Shown piece by piece: positions 1 through 7,763 of a stretch of 64,000 nt of DNA. How positions within the stretch are numbered: the first letter of the stretch is position 1; every line of letters begins with the position of its first letter. The position numbers were made by a program, and so were the translations under genes. The notes beneath the pieces were generated by a model that ran no database searches, was not told where the DNA came from, and saw only the letters and a list, made by a program, of their open reading frames with translations. Source of the stretch: JABFRJ01 sp031374735. Its GTDB lineage: Bacteria; Pseudomonadota; Alphaproteobacteria; Rhizobiales; Hyphomicrobiaceae. Location: the NCBI GenBank assembly GCA_031374735.1, contig JANMGQ010000004.1, forward strand, positions 1 through 64,000. Reading direction: 5' to 3'.

Positions 1-290
1 TCGTGAAAATGCTTGACCGTAAAGTCAGCGTACTTGTCCCGGTAGAGCCCCAGCATGCGCTCAAGTTCCGCCTCAGGCGCCCGCCGCGGCGAAGGCTTGC
101 CGCAGCGACGATCCGCAAGCCCGTCTTCCCCCTCAGCCGTATAACGCCCCGCCCAACGCTGAAACGTCCGCGCGGTAACCCCCAGCAAATCGGCCGCCTC
201 TTCCTGTGTGATCTCGCCGCGCTCCTGGCGCTCCAGCAAACTTGAAAAACGTATACGACGCACGCCTTCGTGGATCGTTGCCCCGCTCAT
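1..290 (-). CDS. ISNCY-family transposase, N-terminal part (runs off left edge)
   Basis: The reading frame starts at an ATG at 290 and is still open at base 1, giving about 96 residues. The protein begins MSGATIHEGVRR and contains a helix-turn-helix segment (QEEAADLLGVTARTFQRW) followed by GLADRRCGKPSPR and, near the edge, DFTVKHFH. This order of motifs is typical of the DNA-binding N-terminus of ISNCY-type transposases, which catalyse cut-and-paste movement of their element. The catalytic core lies outside the window, so intactness cannot be judged. The element end should lie between 290 and about 370, because recognisable recombinase coding sequence starts at about 371. It therefore appears to have inserted into, and removed the 5' part of, the neighbouring recombinase gene. 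The family call is from motif pattern only. Confidence 0.75.
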   Translation of the reverse strand, partial: MSGATIHEGVRRIRFSSLLERQERGEITQEEAADLLGVTARTFQRWAGRYTAEGEDGLADRRCGKPSPRRAPEAELERMLGLYRDKYADFTVKHFH

Positions 291-370
291 TGAGCCCCCT
301 TTGGTCAGGGCAGTCTTGAACACGACAACTCACGAGCTACAAACGTACGACAATTGATCCGCTAGCTACA

Positions 371-765
371 ATGCCGCTGCCGGACGATGCCGGCAAGGCG
401 ATCGTGGACTACATTCAGAAGGCCGACGTGGGACGTCCCGAACCTTGTTCGTCTCGACCAAGGTGCCGTATCGGCCGTTCGTGAATGCGCATATCTTGAA
501 CACGGCGCTGAACGACGCCTTCGAGCAATCCGGCCTCAAACCGCCGCAGAAGTACGTCGGCTCGCATCTGCTGCGGCACAGCCTTGCAACGGACATGCTG
601 CGCAAAGGCGCGTCACTCGACGAGATCGGCGACGTGCTCCGCCATCGATCCCGCATGACCACGACTTTGTATGCGCGCCATGACGTCGACGGCCTCCGCA
701 CGATTGCGCTGGACTGGCCAGTCGCCAAGGCCGCCGGTCGCCAAGCGTCGGGAGCCCGCGCATGA
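371..765 (+). pseudogene. tyrosine recombinase (RitA-type), 5'-truncated and frameshifted
   Basis: This is the C-terminal half of a phage-integrase-type recombinase. The frame from 371 reads MPLPDDAGKAIVDYIQK and then shifts near 440, where about one base seems missing. It continues from 445 as LFVSTKVPYRPFV and carries the catalytic motif HLLRHSLATDMLRKGASLD, the second histidine in VLRHRS and the tyrosine in TTTLYARHD. The N-terminal DNA-binding part and the first catalytic arginine are absent, probably lost to the transposase element on the left. The stop overlaps the next recombinase start in an ATGA, so this was the first gene of a translationally coupled trio. Recombinase-in-trio (RIT) elements have exactly this layout. 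The gene is almost certainly non-functional. Confidence 0.75.
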
Positions 766-1724
766 TCACGCTGACCGAACGCCTCGACGACTACATCGCC
801 ATGCGTCGCAGTCTCGGCTACGACCTGTCGTTCGCCGCCCGCGTGCTGCGCGGCTTCACCCGCTTCGCCGATCGCGAAGGCGCCGACCACATCACGGTCG
901 ACTTGTTCCTTCGCTGGAAGACGAGCTTCGGCAAAGCCGACAACAATACGTGGTCGGCGCGCCTCGGCATGGTTCGCATGTTCGCCGGTTGGCTGCAGGG
1001 GCACGACGCGCGCACCGAAGTGCCGCCGGCGGGGTTGATCGTCGGCAAGCTGCGGCGCAGTCGTCCGTACATCTACTCCGAGGCCGAAGTGGCGATGATC
1101 GTGACGCAGGCGGCGAAGCTGCCGTCGCGGTACGGCATCCGCGGCTGGACGAGCGCGACGCTGTTCGGGTTGATCGCGGTCACCGGCCTGCGGATCAACG
1201 AGGCTCTCGCGCTCGATGAGGGTGACGTCGATCTCGATGAAGGCGTGATCACTGTGAGGCGCGGCAAGAACGGCACGGCTCGCTTCGTGCCGCTGGCGCC
1301 GAGTTCGGTTGCACGGCTGAGTGCCTATCGCCGTGAGCGCACGCGGTTGCTCGGGCCGTCACCCGGCCCGTTCTTCCTGAACGAAGGCGGAGGCCGTCCG
1401 ACCGACTGCTGCGCGCGCTACAACTTCTCCATCGTCAGCCAGTCCCTCGGCCTGAGGCCGCCCCAACGCTACCGCAAACACGGCCGCGGCCCGCGCATTC
1501 ACGACCTGCGGCACACCTTCGCGGTTCGAGCGATCATCGGCTGGTACCGTAAGGGGCTCGATCCCGACCGCGAGATGAACCGGCTCAGCACCTATCTCGG
1601 ACACGCAAACCCGGAGCACGCCTACTGGTACATCGAGGCCGTGCCTGAACTGCTGCAGCTCGCCTCGACGCGCGCCGAGCGATCCCTGGCCGTGAGCGCG
1701 TCGCAGAAAGGCGGCACACGATGA
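762..1724 (+). CDS. tyrosine recombinase, second gene of a RIT-type trio (RitB-like)
   Basis: This 320-residue tyrosine recombinase has a SAM-like core-binding N-terminus (residues about 1-100) and a complete catalytic domain. Visible catalytic elements are Arg in TGLRINEAL, the basic GKNGTARFVPL strand, HDLRHTFAVRA, the LGH motif in YLGHANPEH and the nucleophile tyrosine in AYWYIEAVPEL. It starts at an ATG that overlaps the preceding stop and ends overlapping the next start (ATGA at both ends), the tight coupling seen in RIT elements. In that family three different recombinases are thought to act together to move the element. With the first gene broken, this copy is probably immobile even though the protein itself looks intact. 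Confidence 0.85.
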   Translation: MITLTERLDDYIAMRRSLGYDLSFAARVLRGFTRFADREGADHITVDLFLRWKTSFGKADNNTWSARLGMVRMFAGWLQGHDARTEVPPAGLIVGKLRRSRPYIYSEAEVAMIVTQAAKLPSRYGIRGWTSATLFGLIAVTGLRINEALALDEGDVDLDEGVITVRRGKNGTARFVPLAPSSVARLSAYRRERTRLLGPSPGPFFLNEGGGRPTDCCARYNFSIVSQSLGLRPPQRYRKHGRGPRIHDLRHTFAVRAIIGWYRKGLDPDREMNRLSTYLGHANPEHAYWYIEAVPELLQLASTRAERSLAVSASQKGGTR

Positions 1725-2716
1725 AAACGCAGGTTCTCGCCCCCTATCTGCAGCGGTTCTTCACCGAGCGGCTCGGAACGCAGCTGAAAGCCAGCCCGAA
1801 CACGATCATCAGCTATCGGGACACGTTCCGTCTGCTGCTGAGATACGCATCGGAGCAACTGAAGACCGTGCCGACGGCATTGAAGATCGCCGACATCGAT
1901 GCCGAACTGGTCGGCCGGTTCCTCGCCGACATCGAGAAAGCGCGCGGCAATGCGGCGCGGAGTCGGAACACGCGGCTGGCGGCCATTCGATCCTTCTTCA
2001 GATACGTCGCCATCAATGAGCCGCACCTGCTGCATCACTGTCAGCGCGTGCTCGCGATGCCGTCGAAGCGCCACGAGAAACGGGTCATCGACTATCTGAC
2101 CCGCGACGAGATCGAGGCGGTCGTCGCGGCTCCGGACGTCACGACGTGGTACGATCGCCGAGACCGGGCAATCCTGGTGTTGACGTTGCAAACTGGACTG
2201 CGCGTCACGGAACTGATCACTCTGTCCTGCAGCGACATCGCGCTCGGCACCGGCGCTCACGTCCGGTGCATGGGCAAGGGCCGAAAGGAACGCGCGACGC
2301 CGATCCGCAAAGACAGCGTCAAAGTGCTGCGCGACTGGCTCGCCGAGCGTGGCGGCACCGCAGGGCAACCGCTGTTCGTCAGCAATCGAGACCAGCGTCT
2401 CAGCCGCGATGCTGTGGAACGCATGGTGCGCACGCATGTGACAACGGCATCGAAGACGTGCCCGTCACTGCGAACGAAGCGCGTCACGCCGCACGTGCTG
2501 CGCCACAGCGCGGCGATGCAGCTCCTGCAGAACGGCGTCGACCGCACCGTCATCGCGCTCTGGCTCGGCCATGAATCGATCGAGACCACGCAGATGTACA
2601 TCCACGCCGACCTGCAGATGAAAGAGAAGGCGATGGCCCGAACGCGACCGGTCGACGCCAAGCCCGGCCGCTATCGCCCCGGCGATAAGCTGCTCGCCTT
2701 CCTGGAAGCGCTCTGA
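1721..2716 (+). CDS. tyrosine recombinase, third gene of a RIT-type trio (RitC-like)
   Basis: This is a 331-residue XerC/XerD-like recombinase. The N-terminal domain (about 1-95) contains SPNTIISYRDTFRLLLRY and RNTRLAAIRSFFRY. The catalytic domain shows TGLRVTELITLSC, the beta-hairpin MGKGRKERATPI, TPHVLRHSAAMQLLQNG, LGHESIETTQMYIH and so a full Arg-Lys-His-Arg-His-Tyr set. The start overlaps the upstream recombinase stop by four bases. The gene ends directly at inverted repeats that look like the element terminus. Its only likely role is DNA strand exchange at RIT ends, together with its two upstream partners. Confidence 0.87.
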   Translation: MKTQVLAPYLQRFFTERLGTQLKASPNTIISYRDTFRLLLRYASEQLKTVPTALKIADIDAELVGRFLADIEKARGNAARSRNTRLAAIRSFFRYVAINEPHLLHHCQRVLAMPSKRHEKRVIDYLTRDEIEAVVAAPDVTTWYDRRDRAILVLTLQTGLRVTELITLSCSDIALGTGAHVRCMGKGRKERATPIRKDSVKVLRDWLAERGGTAGQPLFVSNRDQRLSRDAVERMVRTHVTTASKTCPSLRTKRVTPHVLRHSAAMQLLQNGVDRTVIALWLGHESIETTQMYIHADLQMKEKAMARTRPVDAKPGRYRPGDKLLAFLEAL

Positions 2717-2799
2717 TTATGCCGACATGCAGCGCTGAAACCGCGCACCTGTAAACAGGACCGCACCTCGGCGCGGCATAATCCGGAGATCGGCATAAC
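2715..2799. repeat. right end of RIT-type element (inverted sub-repeats)
   Basis: GATTATGCCG at 2715-2724 is matched by its exact reverse complement CGGCATAATC at 2774-2783, and a shorter further copy, CGGCATAA, lies at 2791-2798. The first copy overlaps the stop of the last recombinase. Recombinase trios are usually closed by such short inverted terminal sub-repeats, so I read this as the right end of the element. ArdC-like coding sequence resumes immediately to the right of about 2800, which supports a boundary there. Confidence 0.6.
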
Positions 2800-3136
2800 G
2801 CGCAAGTTCGTGCGCCAAGGTTGCCATATACCCTTCGGTGCGCGGCATGGTCGGTGTGTCGTGGAACAGTGACATCGGCGGCATGGTGATGCTGTCGGTC
2901 ACGGTCGAATAGAATGCGCGTGTGCCTTCATGTTTGATGTCGGCACCGATACAGTCGACGAACTTCTGGAACCTGTCGGTGACGGTCAGCGGTCCGTAGT
3001 CGGGCAAAGCAACGTCGGCGTCAAAGCCGTCGACCTGGGCCGCATTGAACACGAGCGAGGTGCGCGCGACGCGCCGTTTGCCGTCATCGTCTTCGCCGGT
3101 CGGGTCCACGTCGTATTGACGATAGTATGTGGCGCA
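2717..3136 (-). pseudogene. ArdC-like antirestriction/zincin protein fragment
   Basis: An open frame on the minus strand reads RQYDVDPTGEDDDG, SLVFNAAQVDGF, FVDCIGADIKHEGTRAFY, ITMPPMSLF and GYMATLAHELARYADLR. The order VFNA..Q, G.DI.H...AFY, I.MPP and TLAHEL is that of the C-terminal metalloprotease-like part of ArdC antirestriction proteins. The normal HELxHW zinc motif is broken: after HEL the sequence becomes ARYADLRIMPR, which is encoded by the RIT end repeats. The N-terminal single-strand-DNA-binding half is missing and no good start is present. This is a remnant of a plasmid- or ICE-borne gene split by element insertion. Confidence 0.65.
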
Positions 3137-3153
3137 CGCCGATATGTGGCGCA
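3126..3153. repeat. 11-bp direct repeat at possible left end of second recombinase element
   Basis: TATGTGGCGCA occurs at 3126-3136 and again at 3143-3153. It sits exactly where ArdC-like coding sequence becomes unrecognisable and about 100 bases ahead of the next recombinase gene. A binding site for the adjacent recombinase, at the element's left end, is the simplest reading but is inference. Confidence 0.4.
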
Positions 3154-3250
3154 GACTCCGACAACGTCGCTGTGGACAGTCTTTTTTGGCTCCTTACGCT
3201 ACATATTTCGATCCGGTGATTCTATCTCGCCATCAACGGCGGAGGATCAC

Positions 3251-4273
3251 ATGTACGACGAACTGTTCCGACAACCGGCGGTCATCGCCCGCTACCGGGC
3301 GGGCCCATATGCGGAGGAACGCGAACACTTCCTGAGGCAGGCCAAGGCGAACGGATACGCATCCTTGACCCTTGAGCGCATGGCGCATTTCCTCCTCGTC
3401 ACGGCACATGCGATTGAGCGCCATGGCGGCCAGATCAACGCCGGGCAACTGAGGAGCGCACTCGTTGAGTGCGCGGAACGGCGTCTTGGTCGTTCGCCGT
3501 CAGGGCACATGGTGAAGCGCTTGCTCGGTGTCGCAGAGGCATGGCTGCTCAGCATTGACGCACTGAGCCCGACCCTGACGCCGGAGCCTCGGTTCGATGA
3601 GGAACTGCGCGCGTTTGCCGAGCACATGCGTGTCGAGCAAGGTCTTGCGTCGGCGACGATCAAGAACCGGGAACATCTGACGCGCGGGTTCCTCGGCTCG
3701 TTACCACCGCACGTGCGCTCGTTCGGGAAGATCACCCTCGATCACATCGAGGCGTTCCTGAGAGCGGAGGCAAAGCGCGGCTGGAACCGCCGCTCGTTGC
3801 GGCAGTTGGGCAGCAGCCTGCGCTGCTTCTTTCGGTTCGCCGCCTACCAGGGATGGTGCAGCGCCAAGCTGGCGACGGGCATCGAACTACCCAGGCTCTA
3901 TGATCTCGAAGACGTGCCGAGGGCACCGACTGTCGAGGAGGTCGACCAACTTCTCGCGACGGCCGCTGCTGGCAACGAAGCCTTCGCGATCCGCGATCAC
4001 GCCATCCTGCTGTTGTTGATCCATTATGGTCTCAGACGCGGGGAGGTCCAAAGGTTGACGCTCGACGATCTCGATTGGAAGGCCGAGACGATCCGGATTG
4101 ATCGCCGGAAGAGTCGGGAGGCACCGACCTATCCGCTCTCTGCGTCGGCCGGACAAGCGATACTGCGCTATCTCCGCGAGGCTCGCCCACGCTGCGACAG
4201 CCGCGCCTTGTTTTTGACGGCCCTGCCGCCGTTCCGACCACTGTCGTGCGATGGCATCACCCGTGGGCCGTAG
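3251..4273 (+). pseudogene. tyrosine recombinase (RitA-type), C-terminally truncated
   Basis: The start at 3251 is chosen because of a GGAGG five bases upstream; the frame is open further upstream but without homology. The 340 residues include a helical N-terminus, a core-binding domain (VEQGLASATIKNREHLTRGF, RSLRQLGSSLRCFFRF) and the first catalytic segment, with Arg in YGLRRGEVQRLTLDDL. It stops after CDGITRGP, before the HxLRH, LGH and Tyr motifs that complete the active site, so about 100 residues are missing. Its middle aligns by eye with the start of the broken recombinase at 371. It is probably the first gene of a second RIT element that lost everything downstream. It should be inactive as a recombinase. 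Confidence 0.75.
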
Positions 4274-4314
4274 TCGCGCGCGATTCGGCCGACACTTCGA
4301 CAGGAGGTACCATA

Positions 4315-4452
4315 CATCTGCAGCGCATCGCTGGTGCTGGCAGCATTCAGTACGTATTGACGGGCAGTACCCGGCTCGTGGGCGACCGTCTGCGCGTCAG
4401 CTGTCAGGTCATCGATGCTAAGAAATGGCAGACGATCTTCTACGAGAAGTAA
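4315..4452 (+). pseudogene. TolB-like/adenylate-cyclase-associated domain scrap
   Basis: About 45 codons read HLQRIAGAGSIQYVLTGSTRL, followed by VGDRLRVSCQVIDAKKWQTI, then FYEK and a stop. The pattern YVLxGSxRxxGDRxRxxxQxIDA is the signature of the TolB-like domain found next to TPR repeats in alphaproteobacterial adenylate/guanylate cyclases and transcriptional regulators. There is no start codon in context and no remaining partner domain. It abuts the truncated recombinase, consistent with a deletion junction near 4274-4314. Bases 4453-4604 hold nothing I can recognise. Confidence 0.45.
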
Positions 4453-4604
4453 CTCAACACTGGTGTTGCAAAAAGCGCCCAACGTCGAAGCGGCGACCTC
4501 GTGCGCTGCTACAGTATCGCTCGACCAACAGTCCGCGTTCCTTGACTGCCAGGGTTCCACAGCAAGGTGAAGCGCATCTTTTGAAGTCAGAGATTTCGCC
4601 ACCA

Positions 4605-5822
4605 TCAGCTCACTTGGATGGGCAACCGATCCAGCGCGTGGATGGAGTTGTTCGGCCGCCAGACAGCTTTGCCGGCAGGCGCTATGCGCGACACCTTGCG
4701 TGCCAGCGCCGCCAGGATCGCCTCGCCTTCGGCGCGTGCGATGTTCTGGCCGACGCACCCATGCACGCCGACACCAAACGCGAGATGTCCGCCGGCGCGA
4801 CGGCCGATGTCGAAGCAGGTTGGATCGGGCCACTGGTCGGGATCGAGGTTGGCTGCGCCAAGCACGCACAGGATCTTCGTGCCTTCCTCGATGGCGATGC
4901 CTGCAACGGTCGTCGCTTGGCCCGCCGTGCGGCAGAACGAATGCACCGGCGACGTCAGCCGCAGCGTCTCGTCAAACGTATTGCGCGCCAATCCGGGATC
5001 GGCGCGCAGGCGCTGAAATTGGTCGGGATTGCGGGACAGCGCCCAAAGCGCCGAGCCGATCGCAGTCACGGTCGTGTCGACACCCGCCGACAGCAGCGAG
5101 CGGACGAGCAAGGCGGCTTCGGCTGACGTGATGTCGCCCGCATCGGCAGCTGCGTAGATGTCCGCGCCAAATCCCTCCGGCAGCAGCATGTCGCGCGCGC
5201 ACTGCTGCGTGATCCACGGCACGATGTCCGACGCCTGCGCCAGAGCCGCGCGCCGGATCGCGTTGTCCGGCCCAAGCGCGTTGAACACCAGGGCCCCGTA
5301 GTCGACCAGCTTGCGCTGATCGATGTTGCGCAGGCCGACGGCGGGCGGAAACACCGAGACCGCATAGGCCTCCGCGATGTCTTTCACCGCGTCGACCTGG
5401 CCGGCTGCCATGACTGCATCGACCAGGGCCTCGGCCTTCGCCTGAAACGTCGCACGCAGTCGCATCACCGCACCCGGCGACATCACGCGCGCCATGACCC
5501 GTCGCGCCTTCGTGTGTTCGGGTGGATCAACTTCGAGGATAATGGACGGCGCGCGCCACGGCGTCTCCAGACTGAAATCGGTCAGACCGACGCCGCGCGA
5601 CGAGACAAACCGTGTGTGATCGGAGAAGACCTCCTTGGTCACCGCATAGCGACCACACGCCAGGATCGCGTACCGCGGAATGAACACAAAGGGCCCGCGA
5701 CGGCGCAATTCGGCGTAGTACGGTTCTGGGTCGGCCAGGATCGGCGCATCATAGGGATCGACGTCCCACACCGGCACGCCGGCCGGTGGATCGATCGCAC
5801 GATGCCCCTCGACAAGCGCCAT
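4605..5822 (-). CDS. cytochrome P450, CYP199A-like
   Basis: This 405-residue soluble bacterial P450 has all class motifs: I-helix AGVDTT (246-251), ExxR as ETLR (285-288) and the heme loop FGVGVHGC with axial Cys356. Segments such as RFVSSRGVGLTDF, APSIILEVDPPEHTKARRVM, VRSLLSAGVDTT and GHLAFGVGVHGCVGQ resemble CYP199A enzymes. These oxidise para-substituted benzoates, for example O-demethylation of 4-methoxybenzoate with release of formaldehyde. The ATG at 5822 is chosen because P450 homology begins there; the frame is open further upstream inside the neighbouring gene. It lies 23 bases after the MetE-like gene, so the two are probably cotranscribed. No ferredoxin or reductase gene is beside it. 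The exact substrate is unknown. Confidence 0.9.
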   Translation of the reverse strand: MALVEGHRAIDPPAGVPVWDVDPYDAPILADPEPYYAELRRRGPFVFIPRYAILACGRYAVTKEVFSDHTRFVSSRGVGLTDFSLETPWRAPSIILEVDPPEHTKARRVMARVMSPGAVMRLRATFQAKAEALVDAVMAAGQVDAVKDIAEAYAVSVFPPAVGLRNIDQRKLVDYGALVFNALGPDNAIRRAALAQASDIVPWITQQCARDMLLPEGFGADIYAAADAGDITSAEAALLVRSLLSAGVDTTVTAIGSALWALSRNPDQFQRLRADPGLARNTFDETLRLTSPVHSFCRTAGQATTVAGIAIEEGTKILCVLGAANLDPDQWPDPTCFDIGRRAGGHLAFGVGVHGCVGQNIARAEGEAILAALARKVSRIAPAGKAVWRPNNSIHALDRLPIQVS

Positions 5823-5845
5823 GGCTGGTCCCTTCACTTCAGGAT

Positions 5846-6970
5846 TCAAGCCCACAAAACGCGCGCCGCATCGACGAGGCGCGCGAGCTTTGCGCGTTGC
5901 TGGTCCTCGGTCAGCGGGTTGCCCGCAACGGTCGAGGCAAAGCCACATTGGGGACCGATGGCGAGGCGATCGTGATCGATGCACTTGGCCGCCTCGGCTG
6001 TCCGCCGCTTCAGCAGCTCGAGCGGTTCGAGTTCTGCCGTCTTGGTGCTCATGATGCCGATGACGACGCCCTTGGTCTTCGGCACATAGCGCAATGGCTC
6101 GAAGTCGCCTGCCCGATCCGTGTCGTATTCGAGCAGGAAGTGCGTGCAGTTGGTGCGCTGGAAGAACCTCTCGGCGACGGAGAGGTAGCCACCCTTCGAG
6201 AGGTAGTGGCCCTTGAAATTGCCGCGGCACATGTGGATGCCGATAAGCATGTCGGCCGGCGCACCGCGCACGGCCTCGTTGATCGCGTTGATATAGACAT
6301 CGACCAGGACATCCGGTTTCTGCCCGGCAGCCTCGATCGTGGCGCGAATGGAGGGGTCGCAGAGCATCGCGACCGCGACTTCATCGAGCTGGATATAGCG
6401 GCAGCCGGCAGCCGCGAGTGCCGCGATCTCCTCGCGAAAGATGCGCGTCAGATCGGCAAAGAACGACGGCAGATCCGTATAAGCCGTGGCCGCTGCAAAA
6501 TCCGTGCAGCGATAGAAGTGCATGGTCGAGGGCGCCGGCAATGTGATCTTGGGCATGGCCGCTCGTGCGACGGACTTGGCGAAGACGAACTCGTCGACAG
6601 CAAGAGCCTGCGCGCGTTGGAGTTTGTTTGCAGCGTACGTCGCCGTGAAATCGACCTCGTGGCCGTGATCGTCGCGGAACTTGAATACGGCCGGCTTGAT
6701 GGTGAAGCCTTGGCAGCGTTCGACAAAGCGGCCCCAGTACGACATGCGCCGGAATTCGCCATCCGTGACCACCTCAAGACCGACGTCTTCCTGCAGGCGA
6801 ACAGCGTCGGCGATGGCCGCGTCCTGCGCCTTCACAAAAGCGGTCTCATCGATCTTGCCGGCCGCGCGATCTTTGCTCGCCTGCTTCAAGGCGGCGGGGC
6901 GCAATAAGCTGCCGACGTGATCCGCGCGAAACGGGGGGCGTCTGGTTGAGCCGACATCTGTGGGAGCCAC
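5846..6970 (-). CDS. MetE-like zinc methyltransferase (cobalamin-independent methionine synthase II family)
   Basis: The protein has the catalytic TIM-barrel half of MetE without the N-terminal duplication. Zinc ligands are visible as His and Cys in GIHMCRGN (about 246 and 248), Glu in FLLEYDTD (about 281) and Cys in GPQCGFAS (about 342). Other family marks are FRADHVGSLLRP, VTDGEFRR and IQLDEVAVAMLC. I choose the GTG at 6970, which has GAGG six bases upstream. The ATG at 7021 would place the putative operator inside the coding region, and the longest frame (to 7078) overlaps the regulator. Members of this family move methyl groups or act on thiols with unknown partners. Its pairing with a P450 suggests a role in substrate methyl metabolism, but no substrate can be assigned. 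Confidence 0.82.
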   Translation of the reverse strand: MAPTDVGSTRRPPFRADHVGSLLRPAALKQASKDRAAGKIDETAFVKAQDAAIADAVRLQEDVGLEVVTDGEFRRMSYWGRFVERCQGFTIKPAVFKFRDDHGHEVDFTATYAANKLQRAQALAVDEFVFAKSVARAAMPKITLPAPSTMHFYRCTDFAAATAYTDLPSFFADLTRIFREEIAALAAAGCRYIQLDEVAVAMLCDPSIRATIEAAGQKPDVLVDVYINAINEAVRGAPADMLIGIHMCRGNFKGHYLSKGGYLSVAERFFQRTNCTHFLLEYDTDRAGDFEPLRYVPKTKGVVIGIMSTKTAELEPLELLKRRTAEAAKCIDHDRLAIGPQCGFASTVAGNPLTEDQQRAKLARLVDAARVLWA

Positions 6971-6990
6971 GGCTTGCCTCGCTGTTTGTT

Positions 6991-7010
6991 GTCTGCCTAT
7001 AGTGTTATAG
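6991..7010 (-). promoter_or_regulatory. putative TetR operator/promoter for the MetE-like-P450 operon
   Basis: A perfect inverted repeat CTATA-N4-TATAG lies at 6997-7010. Read on the minus strand it is followed by GGCAGAC, down to 6991. The same combination, CTATA-N4-TATTG followed by GGCAGAC, stands ahead of the acyl-CoA ligase gene at 7739, in the same orientation relative to the gene it precedes. The TATAAC part could also serve as a -10 element. Binding of the adjacent TetR protein is inference. Confidence 0.6.
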
Positions 7011-7038
7011 GGAACAGCCATAGAGGATCGCGTCCGCC

Positions 7039-7698
7039 GTGTCACGCCTCGCTGCAAGCACCGCCAGTCCTGCCCCACGCCGTATAGCGCCGCGTCTCTC
7101 TGTGCTTGACGGTGGCGGACACAAGGCGATGCCGCGACGCCAGGCGGAGATCATGGATGCCGCAGCGCGCGTGTTCGCAGCGAAGGGGTTCCATGGCGCG
7201 ACGACCCAGGACATCGCCGATGTGCTCGGCATCAAGCAAGCGAGCTTGTATCATTACTTCGCGTCCAAGGAGATCGCGCTGGAGACCGTCTGCATCGTCG
7301 GCGCCAGCGGCTTCTACGAGCGTGCCAAGATCATCGTCGATGGCGCAGACGGAGCGCGCGACAAGCTTGCGGCATTGATCCGATCGCATCATGAACCGCT
7401 GGCCGATCACGCGGACTACATCCGCGTGTTCCTGCATCAGCGTCAGTTTCTGCCCTCGACCAGCCGGCGCAAGATCGGTCGTTGGTCGCGTGGGCTTGAG
7501 CGCTTGTTCGAGCGTGTCATCTCCGCCGGCATCAAAGACGGCACGTTCCGCGCCGGCCTTGATCCGCGCCTCGCCACATTGGCCATTCTGGGTATGCTCA
7601 ATGGCGTCCCCGCCTGGATCGACAAGGAAGGTCGTGCCATCGACGTGATCGCAAGCGGATTGGCAGATCTTGCACTCGGCGGCCTGTTGCGACGATGA
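7039..7698 (+). CDS. TetR/AcrR-family transcriptional regulator
   Basis: This is a 219-residue regulator with an N-terminal helix-turn-helix typical of TetR: IMDAAARVFAAKGFHGATT, then QDIADVLGIKQASLYHYFAS. The C-terminal ligand-binding domain is helical (residues about 80-200). The GTG at 7039 gives the full frame; an ATG at 7129 (MPRRQAEIM) is a plausible alternative, since homology starts there and it would leave more room for divergent promoters. It lies between two gene sets that share a CTATA-N4-TATWG motif. It probably represses both until the pathway substrate or its CoA ester appears. It is transcribed divergently from the P450 operon. Confidence 0.88.
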   Translation: MSRLAASTASPAPRRIAPRLSVLDGGGHKAMPRRQAEIMDAAARVFAAKGFHGATTQDIADVLGIKQASLYHYFASKEIALETVCIVGASGFYERAKIIVDGADGARDKLAALIRSHHEPLADHADYIRVFLHQRQFLPSTSRRKIGRWSRGLERLFERVISAGIKDGTFRAGLDPRLATLAILGMLNGVPAWIDKEGRAIDVIASGLADLALGGLLRR

Positions 7699-7738
7699 TC
7701 CTGGACGCAGCGCAGCGCGACGCGTAGTTTCAATCAGT

Positions 7739-7759
7739 CTATAGTTGTATTGGGCAGAC
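7739..7759 (+). promoter_or_regulatory. second putative TetR operator, ahead of acyl-CoA ligase
   Basis: CTATAGTTGTATTG at 7739-7752 is followed by GGCAGAC up to 7759, five bases before the ATG at 7764. It matches the site at 6991-7010 in both half-sites and in the GGCAGAC flank. Its position next to the ligand-activating gene fits repression by the TetR protein encoded just upstream. Confidence 0.55.
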
Positions 7760-7763
7760 GAGG

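Noticed and set aside
2930..3250. N-terminal extension of the recombinase starting at 3251
   Set aside because: The frame is open upstream but overlaps ArdC-like coding sequence on the other strand; GGAGG ahead of 3251 decides the start.
5786..6907. 373-residue plus-strand open frame
   Set aside because: It is antisense to the MetE-like gene and to part of the P450 gene, both with clear catalytic motifs; it is a product of high GC content.
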